NCBI GenBank assembly: GCA_001768975.1
Contig: MEND01000050.1
Location: 1 to 36,305 of the forward strand
Length of the DNA: 36,305 nt
Reading direction: 5' to 3'
Source: Bacteroidetes bacterium GWA2_31_9
Lineage (GTDB): Bacteria > Bacteroidota > Bacteroidia > Bacteroidales > GWF2-33-38
Shown: positions 25,197 through 32,525 of the stretch, piece after piece
Layout: every line of letters begins with the position of its first letter
Position numbering within the stretch: the stretch's first letter is position 1
Notes under the pieces: model-generated
Told to the model about the DNA's origin: nothing
Database searches by the model: none
The model's input: the letters and a program-made list of their open reading frames with translations, nothing else
Position numbers and translations under genes: made by a program

Positions 25197-25997
25197 ATGA
25201 GTGAAAACAAAGAAACTTTCAACCCAAATCATGTTTATATTCTTGAAGACAATGAAGGATATCAAAATCAATTTTATGATATATTTAATTCAAAATATAA
25301 AGGTAAAGTTGAAAAATTTGATAAAGCAGATGATTTATTTAGAAAAATTATTGATAGAAATAAAGAAAAAGCATTTGAAGGTACTGACCTTTTTATTATT
25401 GACTTATTTAATCCTCCAGGGATATTCAGAACCAATGTTTTGTTGTTAAAATTTATTTTTATTTTTAGATTTATTTTTAAACCTTTTTATTGGCTTTTCT
25501 TTTCTTATAAATATTACAAATTAATGAAATATCTGGATGTTACGGATGAAAAATTAGAGGATAAATTTAATTCAAAAATAAATCCAGAATTAATTAAAAT
25601 ATTTCCTTGGGGGGGCATTCAATTTCTTGCTCATCTCTTACTTGAAAAAAAATTGAATTATAACGAAAATAATCAACCCTTAATTATTATAAATTCTGTT
25701 TTTATAAAAGTAGCAAAAGATGTTTGGAACATTAATTTTGTTCCACCAAAAATTATCGGAATTTTATTGAGCATTGACCAAGCAATTGAGAAAAAATTTG
25801 GTTCAGCTCCTATTTTAAATAGAAATCAATGTCAGATTCTTCCAAATTTTAAATATTTATTTGTTTTTTCAAAACATTATGGAAACGATAAATATAAATT
25901 CAAACCATGGGAAAAAATCCCAGATGATATTATTAAAGCAGATGTTGACGACATTTTTAATACTTATCTTAAAATTATTTTGGAGGAACAATCATGA
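25197..25997 (+). CDS. Receiver-like protein with an inserted hydrophobic hairpin
   Basis: The preferred start is ATG 25197, because GGAG lies 9 nt upstream; ATG 25182 (used for numbering here, 271 residues) would overlap the radical SAM gene by 11 nt. The fold looks like a response-regulator receiver: HVYILEDNEGY with acidic E22-D23, then FIIDLFNPPG with D74 as the phospho-acceptor, GIQFLAHLLL, and PLIIINS as the strand bearing the conserved Ser/Thr. Between D74 and that helix about 65 residues are inserted, of which 85-117 are strongly hydrophobic and aromatic (LLLKFIFIFRFIFKPFYWLFFSY). This would tether or insert the protein in the membrane. The receiver reading is moderate. The next gene overlaps by 4 nt. 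Phosphorylation by the phospho-His subunit is a speculative link. Confidence 0.6.
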   Translation: MSENKETFNPNHVYILEDNEGYQNQFYDIFNSKYKGKVEKFDKADDLFRKIIDRNKEKAFEGTDLFIIDLFNPPGIFRTNVLLLKFIFIFRFIFKPFYWLFFSYKYYKLMKYLDVTDEKLEDKFNSKINPELIKIFPWGGIQFLAHLLLEKKLNYNENNQPLIIINSVFIKVAKDVWNINFVPPKIIGILLSIDQAIEKKFGSAPILNRNQCQILPNFKYLFVFSKHYGNDKYKFKPWEKIPDDIIKADVDDIFNTYLKIILEEQS

Positions 25998-26923
25998 TCT
26001 ATTTTTTTTTCTTTTTAATACTTATTATTATTATTATTTTGTATAGAAAATATTGTATATTACCATGTGCCAATTTCTTGCCAAATAAATTTAATATAGT
26101 ATTTCAATTTTTATTTTTAGTACTTATTTATTTATTAACCTTTTATTTTGCAATCAAGACATATTTTTCATTCGGTGGTGAGATATTTAAATTTCTTAGA
26201 GAATTACCACCTAATATTGAATTCTATTTTATACTCTTTAGTTCGATAATAATTTTATTATTTGCGATTTATTTGTCAATTATATATTTGCGTCTTCCTA
26301 TATTTAATAATTGGATTTATGTAATTGATTCAATGGGAATTCCAAATTATTATATAGCTTCAGCACAAGATGATTCGTTCCTATATTATTATTTATCTTT
26401 ATCAAATAAAATAAAAGAAGGAAATTTAAATAATTACGATGAAGATATTTTTGTTTTAAAAGAGAAAGCTAACTCATTAGGTCGATTATCAAGAAAGCGT
26501 TTATTAGCTACTTTATGTATTACTTTCCTTACAATGTGGATTTCTATAACTTGCATTACATATTCAGGTAATCAATTAGAATGCTGGAATATTAATAAAG
26601 ATAGTTTAACTTGTAATTCTTTAGAACATGTTAGTTATTTTGTTACACAGACTGGTGCAACATTAGGTTTTGGCGATTTTACACCTATTAATAATTGTAA
26701 AAAAACTATTGATCAAGAAACTTATGGGATTTTCCTTGTCATTCTAATTTGTGCACTTAATCTTTATTTTATTGTTTCAATAGTGCCCTTTGTAATTTCT
26801 TATTTATTTTCTTTGCCGAGCTCGGTTGAGAAAGGAATAGATGAAATTTCAGACCAATATTTATTAAAAAAGATTGAAAATTTAGAACGTAAATTATTAG
26901 GTTCAAACAACCCTATTGTATAA
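25994..26923 (+). CDS. Potassium-channel-like membrane protein
   Basis: The 309-residue protein has hydrophobic segments at about 2-17, 35-57, 76-100, 168-190 and 243-271. Between the last two is a pore helix and filter, YFVTQTGATLGFGDFTP, in which TLGFGD (223-228) is a clear T-x-G-(Y/F)-G-D potassium selectivity filter. The filter's outer helix pair (TM4 and TM5) is the two-transmembrane pore unit, so a tetramer is expected. Residues 276-303 form a short coiled coil, ending in LERKLLGSNNP. It is the last gene of the operon, overlaps the receiver-like gene by 4 nt (ATGA), and has a strong SD site, GGAGG at 25982-25986, unusual for this phylum. I infer the operon's ion-conducting output; the gating ligand is unknown. 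Confidence 0.82.
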   Translation: MIYFFFFLILIIIIILYRKYCILPCANFLPNKFNIVFQFLFLVLIYLLTFYFAIKTYFSFGGEIFKFLRELPPNIEFYFILFSSIIILLFAIYLSIIYLRLPIFNNWIYVIDSMGIPNYYIASAQDDSFLYYYLSLSNKIKEGNLNNYDEDIFVLKEKANSLGRLSRKRLLATLCITFLTMWISITCITYSGNQLECWNINKDSLTCNSLEHVSYFVTQTGATLGFGDFTPINNCKKTIDQETYGIFLVILICALNLYFIVSIVPFVISYLFSLPSSVEKGIDEISDQYLLKKIENLERKLLGSNNPIV

Positions 26924-27203
26924 TTATTTATGTATCAACAATGTAGCGTGTTTCCATTATTTAATATTTGACGATACTTCAAACCCATTTGCAGATAATA
27001 GATTTGAGCGGTGTTCATCTTAAAATACTTTCCATTGTTTGTTTCACAAAGTTATAGCTTTGATATTTCTTTTTTGCATCTAATGAGTTCTCGCGTATGT
27101 TCTGCTAAGAGAAACAAAAATTTGCCTGAAATACACCATCAACAGAGATAGTTCTTACTGTTCAGCGTTAATAAATCGTTTTTGTATAATGTACAGGTTT
27201 TGC

Positions 27204-27265
27204 ATCTCAAAGCGAAAATATTCTAAAAGAAGCATGGCGAATTGGTAAAATTTTCGCTTTGTGAT
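27204..27265. repeat. Long inverted repeat, hairpin A
   Basis: CAAAGCGAAAAT (27208-27219) and ATTTTCGCTTTG (27250-27261) are perfect inverted copies over 12 bp. With one mismatch outside, CATC and GATG extend the stem to about 17 positions around a 30-nt loop. No gene uses it as a terminator. Confidence 0.75.
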
Positions 27266-27288
27266 GTAGTGGGTAGCTTGTGAGAAAA

Positions 27289-27360
27289 GATAAGTGTAAG
27301 GTATTTTTTTAAATCATAACTTACTATTCTAGAAATTTAAGAAAATACCTTTCTCTTATC
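27289..27360. repeat. Long inverted repeat, hairpin B
   Basis: GATAAG then AAGGTATTTT (27289-27294, 27298-27307) pair with AAAATACCTT and CTTATC (27342-27351, 27355-27360) across a 34-nt loop, with one 3-nt internal loop. The total is 16 base pairs. It lies 23 nt after hairpin A. Confidence 0.75.
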
Positions 27361-27616
27361 GGGTATAAACCTGAACATTAGGCAAAAAATTGTATTATAA
27401 ATAAAAGCTGAACTGTTAGAACTATCTATTTATCTTCTGTTGTGGAGTATTTGGCAGGTTTTTAGCTTTGCAGGACATACGCTTGAACTCATGCAAAAAG
27501 AATAATACTAAAAGCTGGTGAAACAATAAATTTTCCTGAACAATTCAACCGAACTGTGAGAGGGTATTACGGAGAGGCGGTTTTTGGCATGTGTTTTTGA
27601 TTGAAGAAGCAAAAAT

Positions 27617-27652
27617 AACAGGGCTATGGATTTTTTAATTCATAGCCTTGTT
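27617..27652. terminator. Hairpin with 12-bp stem, possible terminator
   Basis: AACAGGGCTATG (27617-27628) pairs with CATAGCCTTGTT (27641-27652), with one G-U. On the minus strand the stem is followed by a short T-rich run (TATTTTTG); the plus strand lacks one. No gene clearly ends here. Confidence 0.4.
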
Positions 27653-27660
27653 ACGTGTGG

Positions 27661-27765
27661 TTATTAATAATTATAGAATGGAACGAATGAAGCGAAATTA
27701 AGGCAAGCGAACTTGAGAGCAATCCGAATGAAGTGAAATGAAGAGAATGAAATGTTTATTAATAA
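27661..27765. repeat. Short direct repeats and paired TTATTAATAA palindromes
   Basis: Two near-identical copies, CGAATGAAGCGAAATT (27684-27699) and CGAATGAAGTGAAATG (27725-27740), lie 41 bp apart. They are flanked by the palindrome TTATTAATAA at 27661-27670 and again at 27756-27765. I see no gene. This GAATGAAG class of sequence is seen between genes in other Bacteroidota, though its role is unknown. Confidence 0.4.
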
Positions 27766-27888
27766 CATGGAACTCTCAAAAATCATGACAAAACAAGGAC
27801 TGCAAGGCAAAGGCTGTTGGAGGGATTATTGCCAAAAACCAGTGTTTATGATACAAATATTCTGGTTTATTTAATAATCCTGATTCTT

Positions 27889-28461
27889 ATGCGGATATAC
27901 AAATTCTTTCTTGTTTTATTAACTCTCACCATTCTCATCTCCGGTTGCTCCAGCGATTTAAAAGGGGCTGTAACTGTAAAACCATCGGGCAAGGATAATC
28001 CTGTAAACCTGAATATTGATTTGAAATCATTGCAAACCAGTTCTAAAGAATTTAAGGACAATTGTTTTGGAATAGAATATAATAACGGAAACATTGCAAA
28101 TTTTGATTATCTCAAAATAATTGCAGGTAAAGAATTGTTGCAACCTGTAACCGTTAGCGATTGGTACTTAAAAGGTTGTTTAAATCAATCTACAGCCATT
28201 GATTCAGATTCATCTATGGCAACAGCCACAGAATTAATAAAAGCCTTTAAAAACAAATTTAAAAGCGATTACTATGAAATCTCAGATATAAACCTGAATA
28301 TTTCAGACAAAACAAACCCTTATTGTAAACAATACATACAAAATAATGAAACTTGTCGTTTGGTTGAGTATCTTCAAAAAATGGACACAGAGTTAAAAAT
28401 GTCCGTTTTTGAAAGTTTGGTTTCGCATGGATGTATTAAATTTGATTTTAGGGCAAAATAG
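27889..28461 (+). CDS. Putative lipoprotein
   Basis: The 190-residue protein starts at ATG 27889; a longer TTG frame from 27817 adds an unlikely leader. MRIYKFFLVLLTLTILISGC is a typical lipoprotein signal, with the lipobox LISGC placing the lipidated Cys at residue 20. The mature part (SSDLKGAVTVKPSGKDNP, five further cysteines) has no family I recognise; residues about 95-150 may be helical. It is the only plus-strand gene between the operon and the mobilization block, and its stop lies 15 bp before the stop of the converging methyltransferase gene. Envelope function is assumed from the signal only. Confidence 0.75.
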   Translation: MRIYKFFLVLLTLTILISGCSSDLKGAVTVKPSGKDNPVNLNIDLKSLQTSSKEFKDNCFGIEYNNGNIANFDYLKIIAGKELLQPVTVSDWYLKGCLNQSTAIDSDSSMATATELIKAFKNKFKSDYYEISDINLNISDKTNPYCKQYIQNNETCRLVEYLQKMDTELKMSVFESLVSHGCIKFDFRAK

Positions 28462-28476
28462 AACGATTTTCGTATA

Positions 28477-29253
28477 TCATAAAGAATAGTTCATTACCAT
28501 TAGTTCTACTTTTCTCTTTTTTATTCTGTAATTAATAGCTACAGGTTTTTCGACTTTTTTAATTATCCAGTTAAAATTACTTGCATATTCCTCAAGAATA
28601 TCGGAATTATAACAGCTTAGGAGAAATTTCCCCTTTATTTGAACGAGGCATTTGAGCAAGTTTTCAAAGTCCAATTTTTTATAATAGCTATAATGCCCGC
28701 AATCGCTATTAAAATAAGGTGGATCACAATAAAAAAAAGTATTTTCAGTATCCCTGCTTAAAATAACTTTTATTGCATCTCTGCATTCTATCTGAATGTT
28801 TTTAACTCTTTCTTTAAGGTTATTATTAAATGAATTTATTTTAGACTTAACGTTTAAGGTACACGAACCGTATTTGCAATAGCCCCAACTTGGACAAACG
28901 TTATGAGAAAAGCCCTGATTAGTTGCTGTCCAGAAAGCCCACGCTCTTTTTACTTCGTCAAAAAGTTCAGGATTTTCGTAGATAACCATAGCCCGCCTGT
29001 GTAGTTCACGGCTATGAAGGGTAGTAAGAATCTCTTTTTCCAATAATTCGTATTTCGATTGCAGAACTCTGTAAAAGTTTATGACTTCGTGATTAATGTC
29101 ATTTATGATTTCGACTTTAGAAGGTTTTTTTGAAAAAAATATTGCTCCACCTCCAAAAAAAGGTTCACAATAAATAATATGTTCGGGAATCAATGGAAGT
29201 ATGTATTTTATCATTTTTTGCTTACCTCCATAGTAAGATATTGGTGTTCTCAT
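28477..29253 (-). CDS. D12-class N6-adenine DNA methyltransferase (Dam-like)
   Basis: The 258-residue enzyme has the alpha-class order: PISYYGGKQKMIKYILPLIP, then SAM motif I EPFFGGGA (30-37), ND at 51-52, the target-recognition middle with a Cys-rich stretch (CPSWGYCKYGSCTLN), and the catalytic motif DPPY (177-180, FFYCDPPYF). It transfers a methyl group from SAM to adenine N6; the site is unknown. No restriction partner is adjacent, so it is likely an orphan methylase of the mobile element, protecting it on transfer. It overlaps the preceding small gene by 4 nt (29250-29253), so the two are co-translated. Confidence 0.93.
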   Translation of the reverse strand: MRTPISYYGGKQKMIKYILPLIPEHIIYCEPFFGGGAIFFSKKPSKVEIINDINHEVINFYRVLQSKYELLEKEILTTLHSRELHRRAMVIYENPELFDEVKRAWAFWTATNQGFSHNVCPSWGYCKYGSCTLNVKSKINSFNNNLKERVKNIQIECRDAIKVILSRDTENTFFYCDPPYFNSDCGHYSYYKKLDFENLLKCLVQIKGKFLLSCYNSDILEEYASNFNWIIKKVEKPVAINYRIKKRKVELMVMNYSL

Positions 29254-29582
29254 AGGTTTGTAGAATAGTTATAATCAAAAATTAATGACCAGTAATTACA
29301 AGCTTCGATTTCATCTTCTGTAAACTTACCACTCTCCTTCATCTCCTGTATTTCGTCAACACTGATATTATCAATGCACAAAATCCTGTCGCTGTCTTTA
29401 TTTTCATAAACCTGAATATAATCTACCAAGCCGTTTTGTTTTACGTAGTTTCTGACATCCTCAATAATTTCCTTTATTTCTTCATCGGGAAGCAAAAGAT
29501 ACATATTCCCTGAGAGCAGAGGTTTTCCCGAAAAAGCATAACGACCCTTGTCAAAGGATTGAGGGATTCTTTTCCATACCAT
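29250..29582 (-). CDS. Small conserved protein upstream of the methylase
   Basis: The 110-residue protein has no domain I recognise. It is acidic, with an N-terminal IPQSFDKGRYAFSGKPLLSG, then helices (DEEIKEIIEDVRNYVKQNG), a strand pair (VDYIQVYENKDSDRILCIDN) and SVDEIQEMKESGKFTEDE. The fact that a decayed second copy exists at 20445-20646 shows it is a mobile, repeatedly acquired gene rather than a chance frame. The 4-nt overlap with the methylase suggests joint expression. A role in regulating or protecting against restriction on DNA entry would fit the setting, but nothing in the sequence proves it. Confidence 0.75.
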   Translation of the reverse strand: MVWKRIPQSFDKGRYAFSGKPLLSGNMYLLLPDEEIKEIIEDVRNYVKQNGLVDYIQVYENKDSDRILCIDNISVDEIQEMKESGKFTEDEIEACNYWSLIFDYNYSTNL

Positions 29583-29611
29583 GTTGTAAAGATTAAGAAT
29601 AAAAGGGAATG

Positions 29612-29667
29612 CAGGGAAACAAATCCCTGTCTATGTATTTACATTATAGGTGAACAAGTATTCACCT
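29612..29667. terminator. Two adjacent hairpins after traG
   Basis: CAGGGA/TCCCTG (29612-29617, 29624-29629) and AGGTGAA/TTCACCT (29648-29654, 29661-29667) form two compact stems in the 96 bp between traG (ending at 29679) and the next gene. They lack a strong U-run, so they may be attenuators or protein-binding sites instead. Confidence 0.45.
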
Positions 29668-29678
29668 GTCAAATTTTA

Positions 29679-31214
29679 TTATAGATTAAGAAATTCGAGT
29701 TCGTCAGGCACATCAAATTCAATAATAGGGGGAGGGATACTCGCTTTTTTTATTAGGTTACGGTTTTTGTAAAACGGAGTCATTGTAAGCAAGGCAGGAC
29801 GTTGATTGGCATGTATTAAAATAGCCTCATTATCAGATAATTGCCTGATTTGGTCAGAAGACATTAAAGGACGCGCAATTTCTCTTATAGTAGCACTTGA
29901 ATTACTATTCCATACACTGGAATCTGGTTCTTTGTATCTGACTGTAGTTTGACCAAGTGTGGCTTCCAAATCCCTCGTCATTTCCAAAGACAGCCCACTA
30001 AAATATATTTTGGAAGAACAGTTATTTAATATGGTTGATGCATCTGATTTACCATAATTATTAGTCAACTGCTCTAAGTCTTGTAAAATCAGGCTTAAAG
30101 AGACCTTACGCTTACGTAAAACTGTGATTAAGCTTGACATTCCCGAAATATTCATATTCCCAAATTCATCCAAAAGAAAAGTAATAGGCAGATAAGGTTC
30201 GTCTTCTTTTGGAGGTTTCATACAAAAGTCATACAGTTGAGAATAAAATATGTTCATGAAGAAACTATAATAGCTTATATCTTGTTCGGGGATAATAAGA
30301 TAGAGTGCCGTTTTTTCTTGTCGGATTGATTCAAAATTTAATGTTTCAGTCGCAGTTAGCTGACAGAGTTTAGAATCAGTAAATTTCTGTAGGCAAGCCT
30401 TCGCTACACTTATTCCTCCAGCAATAACCTTCTCATCCTGAGACAAATATCCAACTATTTCATCAAAGGTAGCTCTATCAGCGTTGGCAGCAAAGAAATT
30501 ATTAAGGGGGCTACCATCTTTTCCAAACTTGTTAAGTAAATATCTGACATTGTGAAGGTTTTGATATTGTGTAGATTGGTTTTTTAAACACCTGATTAAC
30601 AGCCCGATAATTTGTTGCCCAAGATTGTTCCAGAATTTTGAATCACCTCTGCTATCAGGATAAGCAGTTTTTATCAATATTTCAGCTATCTTATCAATAT
30701 CAGTGGTTGAATTGGCTCTGTATAAAGGATTCCATTGATATGAGCCTGAAATATTACTTACATTAATAACCTTTATTTTAAAACCTTTTTGATGCAAATA
30801 ACCACCAGTATGATTAAAAATTTCACCACTTGGATCAGTTATTACGGCGGATGTTTCAAGATTAAGAACATTAGGAATAATATATCGTGTTGTTTTACCT
30901 CCTCCAGTTGGGGCAATCAATATAAGATGTTGATAGCTTTTCTCTTCTGACAATTTATTTATTCCATCTAACACCAGACCCTTATTATTTGGAGAAATAA
31001 GCCTTCTTTTATTCCAACCACTCAGGAATTTGGCATCTCCATATATGCCACTGGTTGAATGTCCAAAAAGGAACCCGAAAATAGATTTCAGTATATAAAA
31101 AACTACTTGAAAAACTATAGCAATAAGTCCGCCGATATATGAATTAAACATAAAATACCTGCCGATGAGGACTATAGCAATAATTATTACAATAAAACCT
31201 ATTAATGTTTCCAT
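29679..31214 (-). CDS. traG: Type IV coupling protein (TraG/VirD4 family)
   Basis: The 511-residue protein has two N-terminal membrane helices (about 4-20 and 29-50), then the VirD4/TraG NTPase. Walker A is APTGGGKTT (101-109), TDPSGE at 127-132 follows, and Walker B is LLDEFGNM (347-354). Between them lies the usual helical domain, ending in the IPEQDISYYS segment. Such hexameric pumps join the relaxase-bound DNA to a type IV secretion channel at the inner membrane. It sits directly downstream of the mobilization genes (4-bp gap), so the element carries its own coupling protein but, in this window, none of the rest of the channel. It probably borrows a helper channel or carries one beyond the right edge. 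Confidence 0.95.
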   Translation of the reverse strand: METLIGFIVIIIAIVLIGRYFMFNSYIGGLIAIVFQVVFYILKSIFGFLFGHSTSGIYGDAKFLSGWNKRRLISPNNKGLVLDGINKLSEEKSYQHLILIAPTGGGKTTRYIIPNVLNLETSAVITDPSGEIFNHTGGYLHQKGFKIKVINVSNISGSYQWNPLYRANSTTDIDKIAEILIKTAYPDSRGDSKFWNNLGQQIIGLLIRCLKNQSTQYQNLHNVRYLLNKFGKDGSPLNNFFAANADRATFDEIVGYLSQDEKVIAGGISVAKACLQKFTDSKLCQLTATETLNFESIRQEKTALYLIIPEQDISYYSFFMNIFYSQLYDFCMKPPKEDEPYLPITFLLDEFGNMNISGMSSLITVLRKRKVSLSLILQDLEQLTNNYGKSDASTILNNCSSKIYFSGLSLEMTRDLEATLGQTTVRYKEPDSSVWNSNSSATIREIARPLMSSDQIRQLSDNEAILIHANQRPALLTMTPFYKNRNLIKKASIPPPIIEFDVPDELEFLNL

Positions 31215-31218
31215 AATG

Positions 31219-31656
31219 CTATCTTTCTAAGTTATTGATTGATTTATCCTTATTTGTTTGAAGCACTTTAAGCTCATTCAAACGAATATCATTTTCACAT
31301 GTTTGTTTATCATGTATTTCAGGTTCAATATCCTCATTGGTTTTACTTTTTGCCAATGCAGGAACCAGTTTTGAGATAGGTTGCTTAACAAAATAAATGT
31401 CTCGTTCAATCGCCAAATTGAACGGCGGAACTTTTATATTTTCCAACTCAGCAATTGAAAAATATCCCCACTCGTCATAACCCATACCTGTAACATAACC
31501 AAAGCAAGTTTTGCTTTCAGGGTCATATTCTGTAGCATACCATGTTTGGGAGCCACAGGGATTAAAAAATTTTGCAATTACAAATGGGTCGGGAACATTC
31601 TCTTGCCTTCCAGTTTTTTTGAATGTATTTTCGAGCTCTTTTGTTATGAGTTTCAT
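31219..31656 (-). CDS. DUF2958-like mobilization accessory protein
   Basis: The 145-residue protein has a first part (1-95) matching the DUF2958 pattern: MKLITKELENTFKK, DPFVIAKFFNPCGSQTWYATEY, FGYVTGMGYDEWGYFSIAEL. Proteins of this type recur on conjugative elements and plasmids; their activity is unknown to me. The C-terminus (ELKVLQTNKDKSINNLER) is a tail shared with three neighbouring genes. It sits 4 bp before traG and 4 bp after the zinc-ribbon gene, in one operon from mobC. Confidence 0.8.
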   Translation of the reverse strand: MKLITKELENTFKKTGRQENVPDPFVIAKFFNPCGSQTWYATEYDPESKTCFGYVTGMGYDEWGYFSIAELENIKVPPFNLAIERDIYFVKQPISKLVPALAKSKTNEDIEPEIHDKQTCENDIRLNELKVLQTNKDKSINNLER

Positions 31657-31660
31657 AAAT

Positions 31661-32155
31661 TTATCGTGTTAAATCGTTATTAAGTTTATCTTTTCCACTT
31701 TGAAGCTGTTTTAATTCGTCAATTCGATTGGCATTCTGTTCAGTTTTTTTCTCGCAAGAATCGTCTATTTCATTATTATTTATCAGATTTTTTTGGTATT
31801 CGCTTAAAGGCAATCCAAACTCCAACCATGTGCTGTCCGGCATAAAGAATATTCGATGTTTGGTCAAGTCAATGTCTGGAAGCACCAACCGGACAGCCTC
31901 CTCTTTAACAACCACCCAACCGCCTGTACGGAATGGGTTATTCACATCTTTACAATCATCGCTGATACTGATTAGAATTATTCCTTGCTCCAAATTTTTA
32001 TGACATTCCTGACAAGGCTCTTTGTTTAGAGCTTTTCCATGAAACTGCTCCATATCCAGAACAGGGTCTCCATTTTTTTTGTACTTGGTTGCCAGTAAGA
32101 TAGTTGAATCACGCCCACATACATAACATTTTGTTAACGAAACATTAGGTTTCAT
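31661..32155 (-). CDS. Zinc-ribbon-like mobilization operon protein
   Basis: The 164-residue protein starts at ATG 32155; a TTG start at 32269 would overlap the preceding gene by 104 nt and is rejected. Two Cys pairs (CYVCGRDS and CQECH) about 45 residues apart could bind one zinc, followed by RTGGWVVVKEEAVRLVLP and WLEFGLPLSEYQ. It has no family I recognise. The C-terminal tail (ELKQLQSGKDKLNNDLTR) is close to that of the DUF2958-like and relaxase proteins. It is 10 bp after the 113-residue gene. A nucleic-acid-binding accessory role is plausible. Confidence 0.75.
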   Translation of the reverse strand: MKPNVSLTKCYVCGRDSTILLATKYKKNGDPVLDMEQFHGKALNKEPCQECHKNLEQGIILISISDDCKDVNNPFRTGGWVVVKEEAVRLVLPDIDLTKHRIFFMPDSTWLEFGLPLSEYQKNLINNNEIDDSCEKKTEQNANRIDELKQLQSGKDKLNNDLTR

Positions 32156-32165
32156 AGATTTAGAG

Positions 32166-32507
32166 TTAAAGTGATAAATTTTGTTCTTTATTCCTTTTTT
32201 GATGATAGGCTTGAAGAAACCGTAGTTCCTCAAGTTTTGAATTTCTATGCTCATTATCTCGTGTGTCAATCATATTTTTAGCCTGTACACGAGCAATCAG
32301 TTTGGCTTGTTCCATATCAACGGTTGTTCCAAGTAATGCACCTACATAGTCGTAAATTTGATATATAGTTATGCCATGGTCATCTTTTAAAATTAACCCA
32401 ACCTCTCTGAGGTTTTTGTCACGTATGTAAATAACAATATCGTCATTCATAGTGTCTCTCTCATCATCGAATGAGATTAAGAGCGTGTTTTCATTTTGGT
32501 CATTCAT
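32166..32507 (-). CDS. Small mobilization operon protein
   Basis: The 113-residue protein has no family I recognise. The core has strands (DIVIYIRDKNLREVGLILKDD, ITIYQIYDYVGALLGTTVD) and then a helix (MEQAKLIARVQAKNMID). Its end, ELRFLQAYHQKRNKEQNLSL, is the most divergent of four related C-terminal tails in this operon. It sits 18 bp after the relaxase stop and 10 bp before the zinc-ribbon gene. A cargo or accessory protein of the transfer apparatus is the simplest reading. Confidence 0.7.
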   Translation of the reverse strand: MNDQNENTLLISFDDERDTMNDDIVIYIRDKNLREVGLILKDDHGITIYQIYDYVGALLGTTVDMEQAKLIARVQAKNMIDTRDNEHRNSKLEELRFLQAYHQKRNKEQNLSL

Positions 32508-32525
32508 AATCTTATGTTTTAAAGG

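Larger units (their letters stand above)
26924..27888. other. 965-bp non-coding region with hairpins and short repeats
   Basis: No long frame is present. A short minus-strand peptide (MNTAQIYYLQMGLKYRQIL, near 27017) may be a gene remnant. The region carries three hairpins (27204-27265, 27289-27360, 27617-27652), GAATGAAG-type repeats at 27661-27765, and an ATG-less open start before the lipoprotein. It separates the five-gene operon from the mobilization-linked genes and may hold a structured RNA. Confidence 0.5.

Noticed and set aside
27204..27360. A retron msr-msd or CRISPR array in the hairpin region
   Set aside because: There is no reverse transcriptase near, the two hairpins differ in sequence, and no regularly spaced repeats exist.
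27817..27888. A TTG start adding 24 residues to the lipoprotein
   Set aside because: It would bury the signal peptide and lipobox, which begin cleanly at ATG 27889.
32156..32269. A longer start (TTG at 32269) for the zinc-ribbon gene
   Set aside because: It would overlap the preceding gene by 104 nt, whereas ATG 32155 gives a 10-bp gap.
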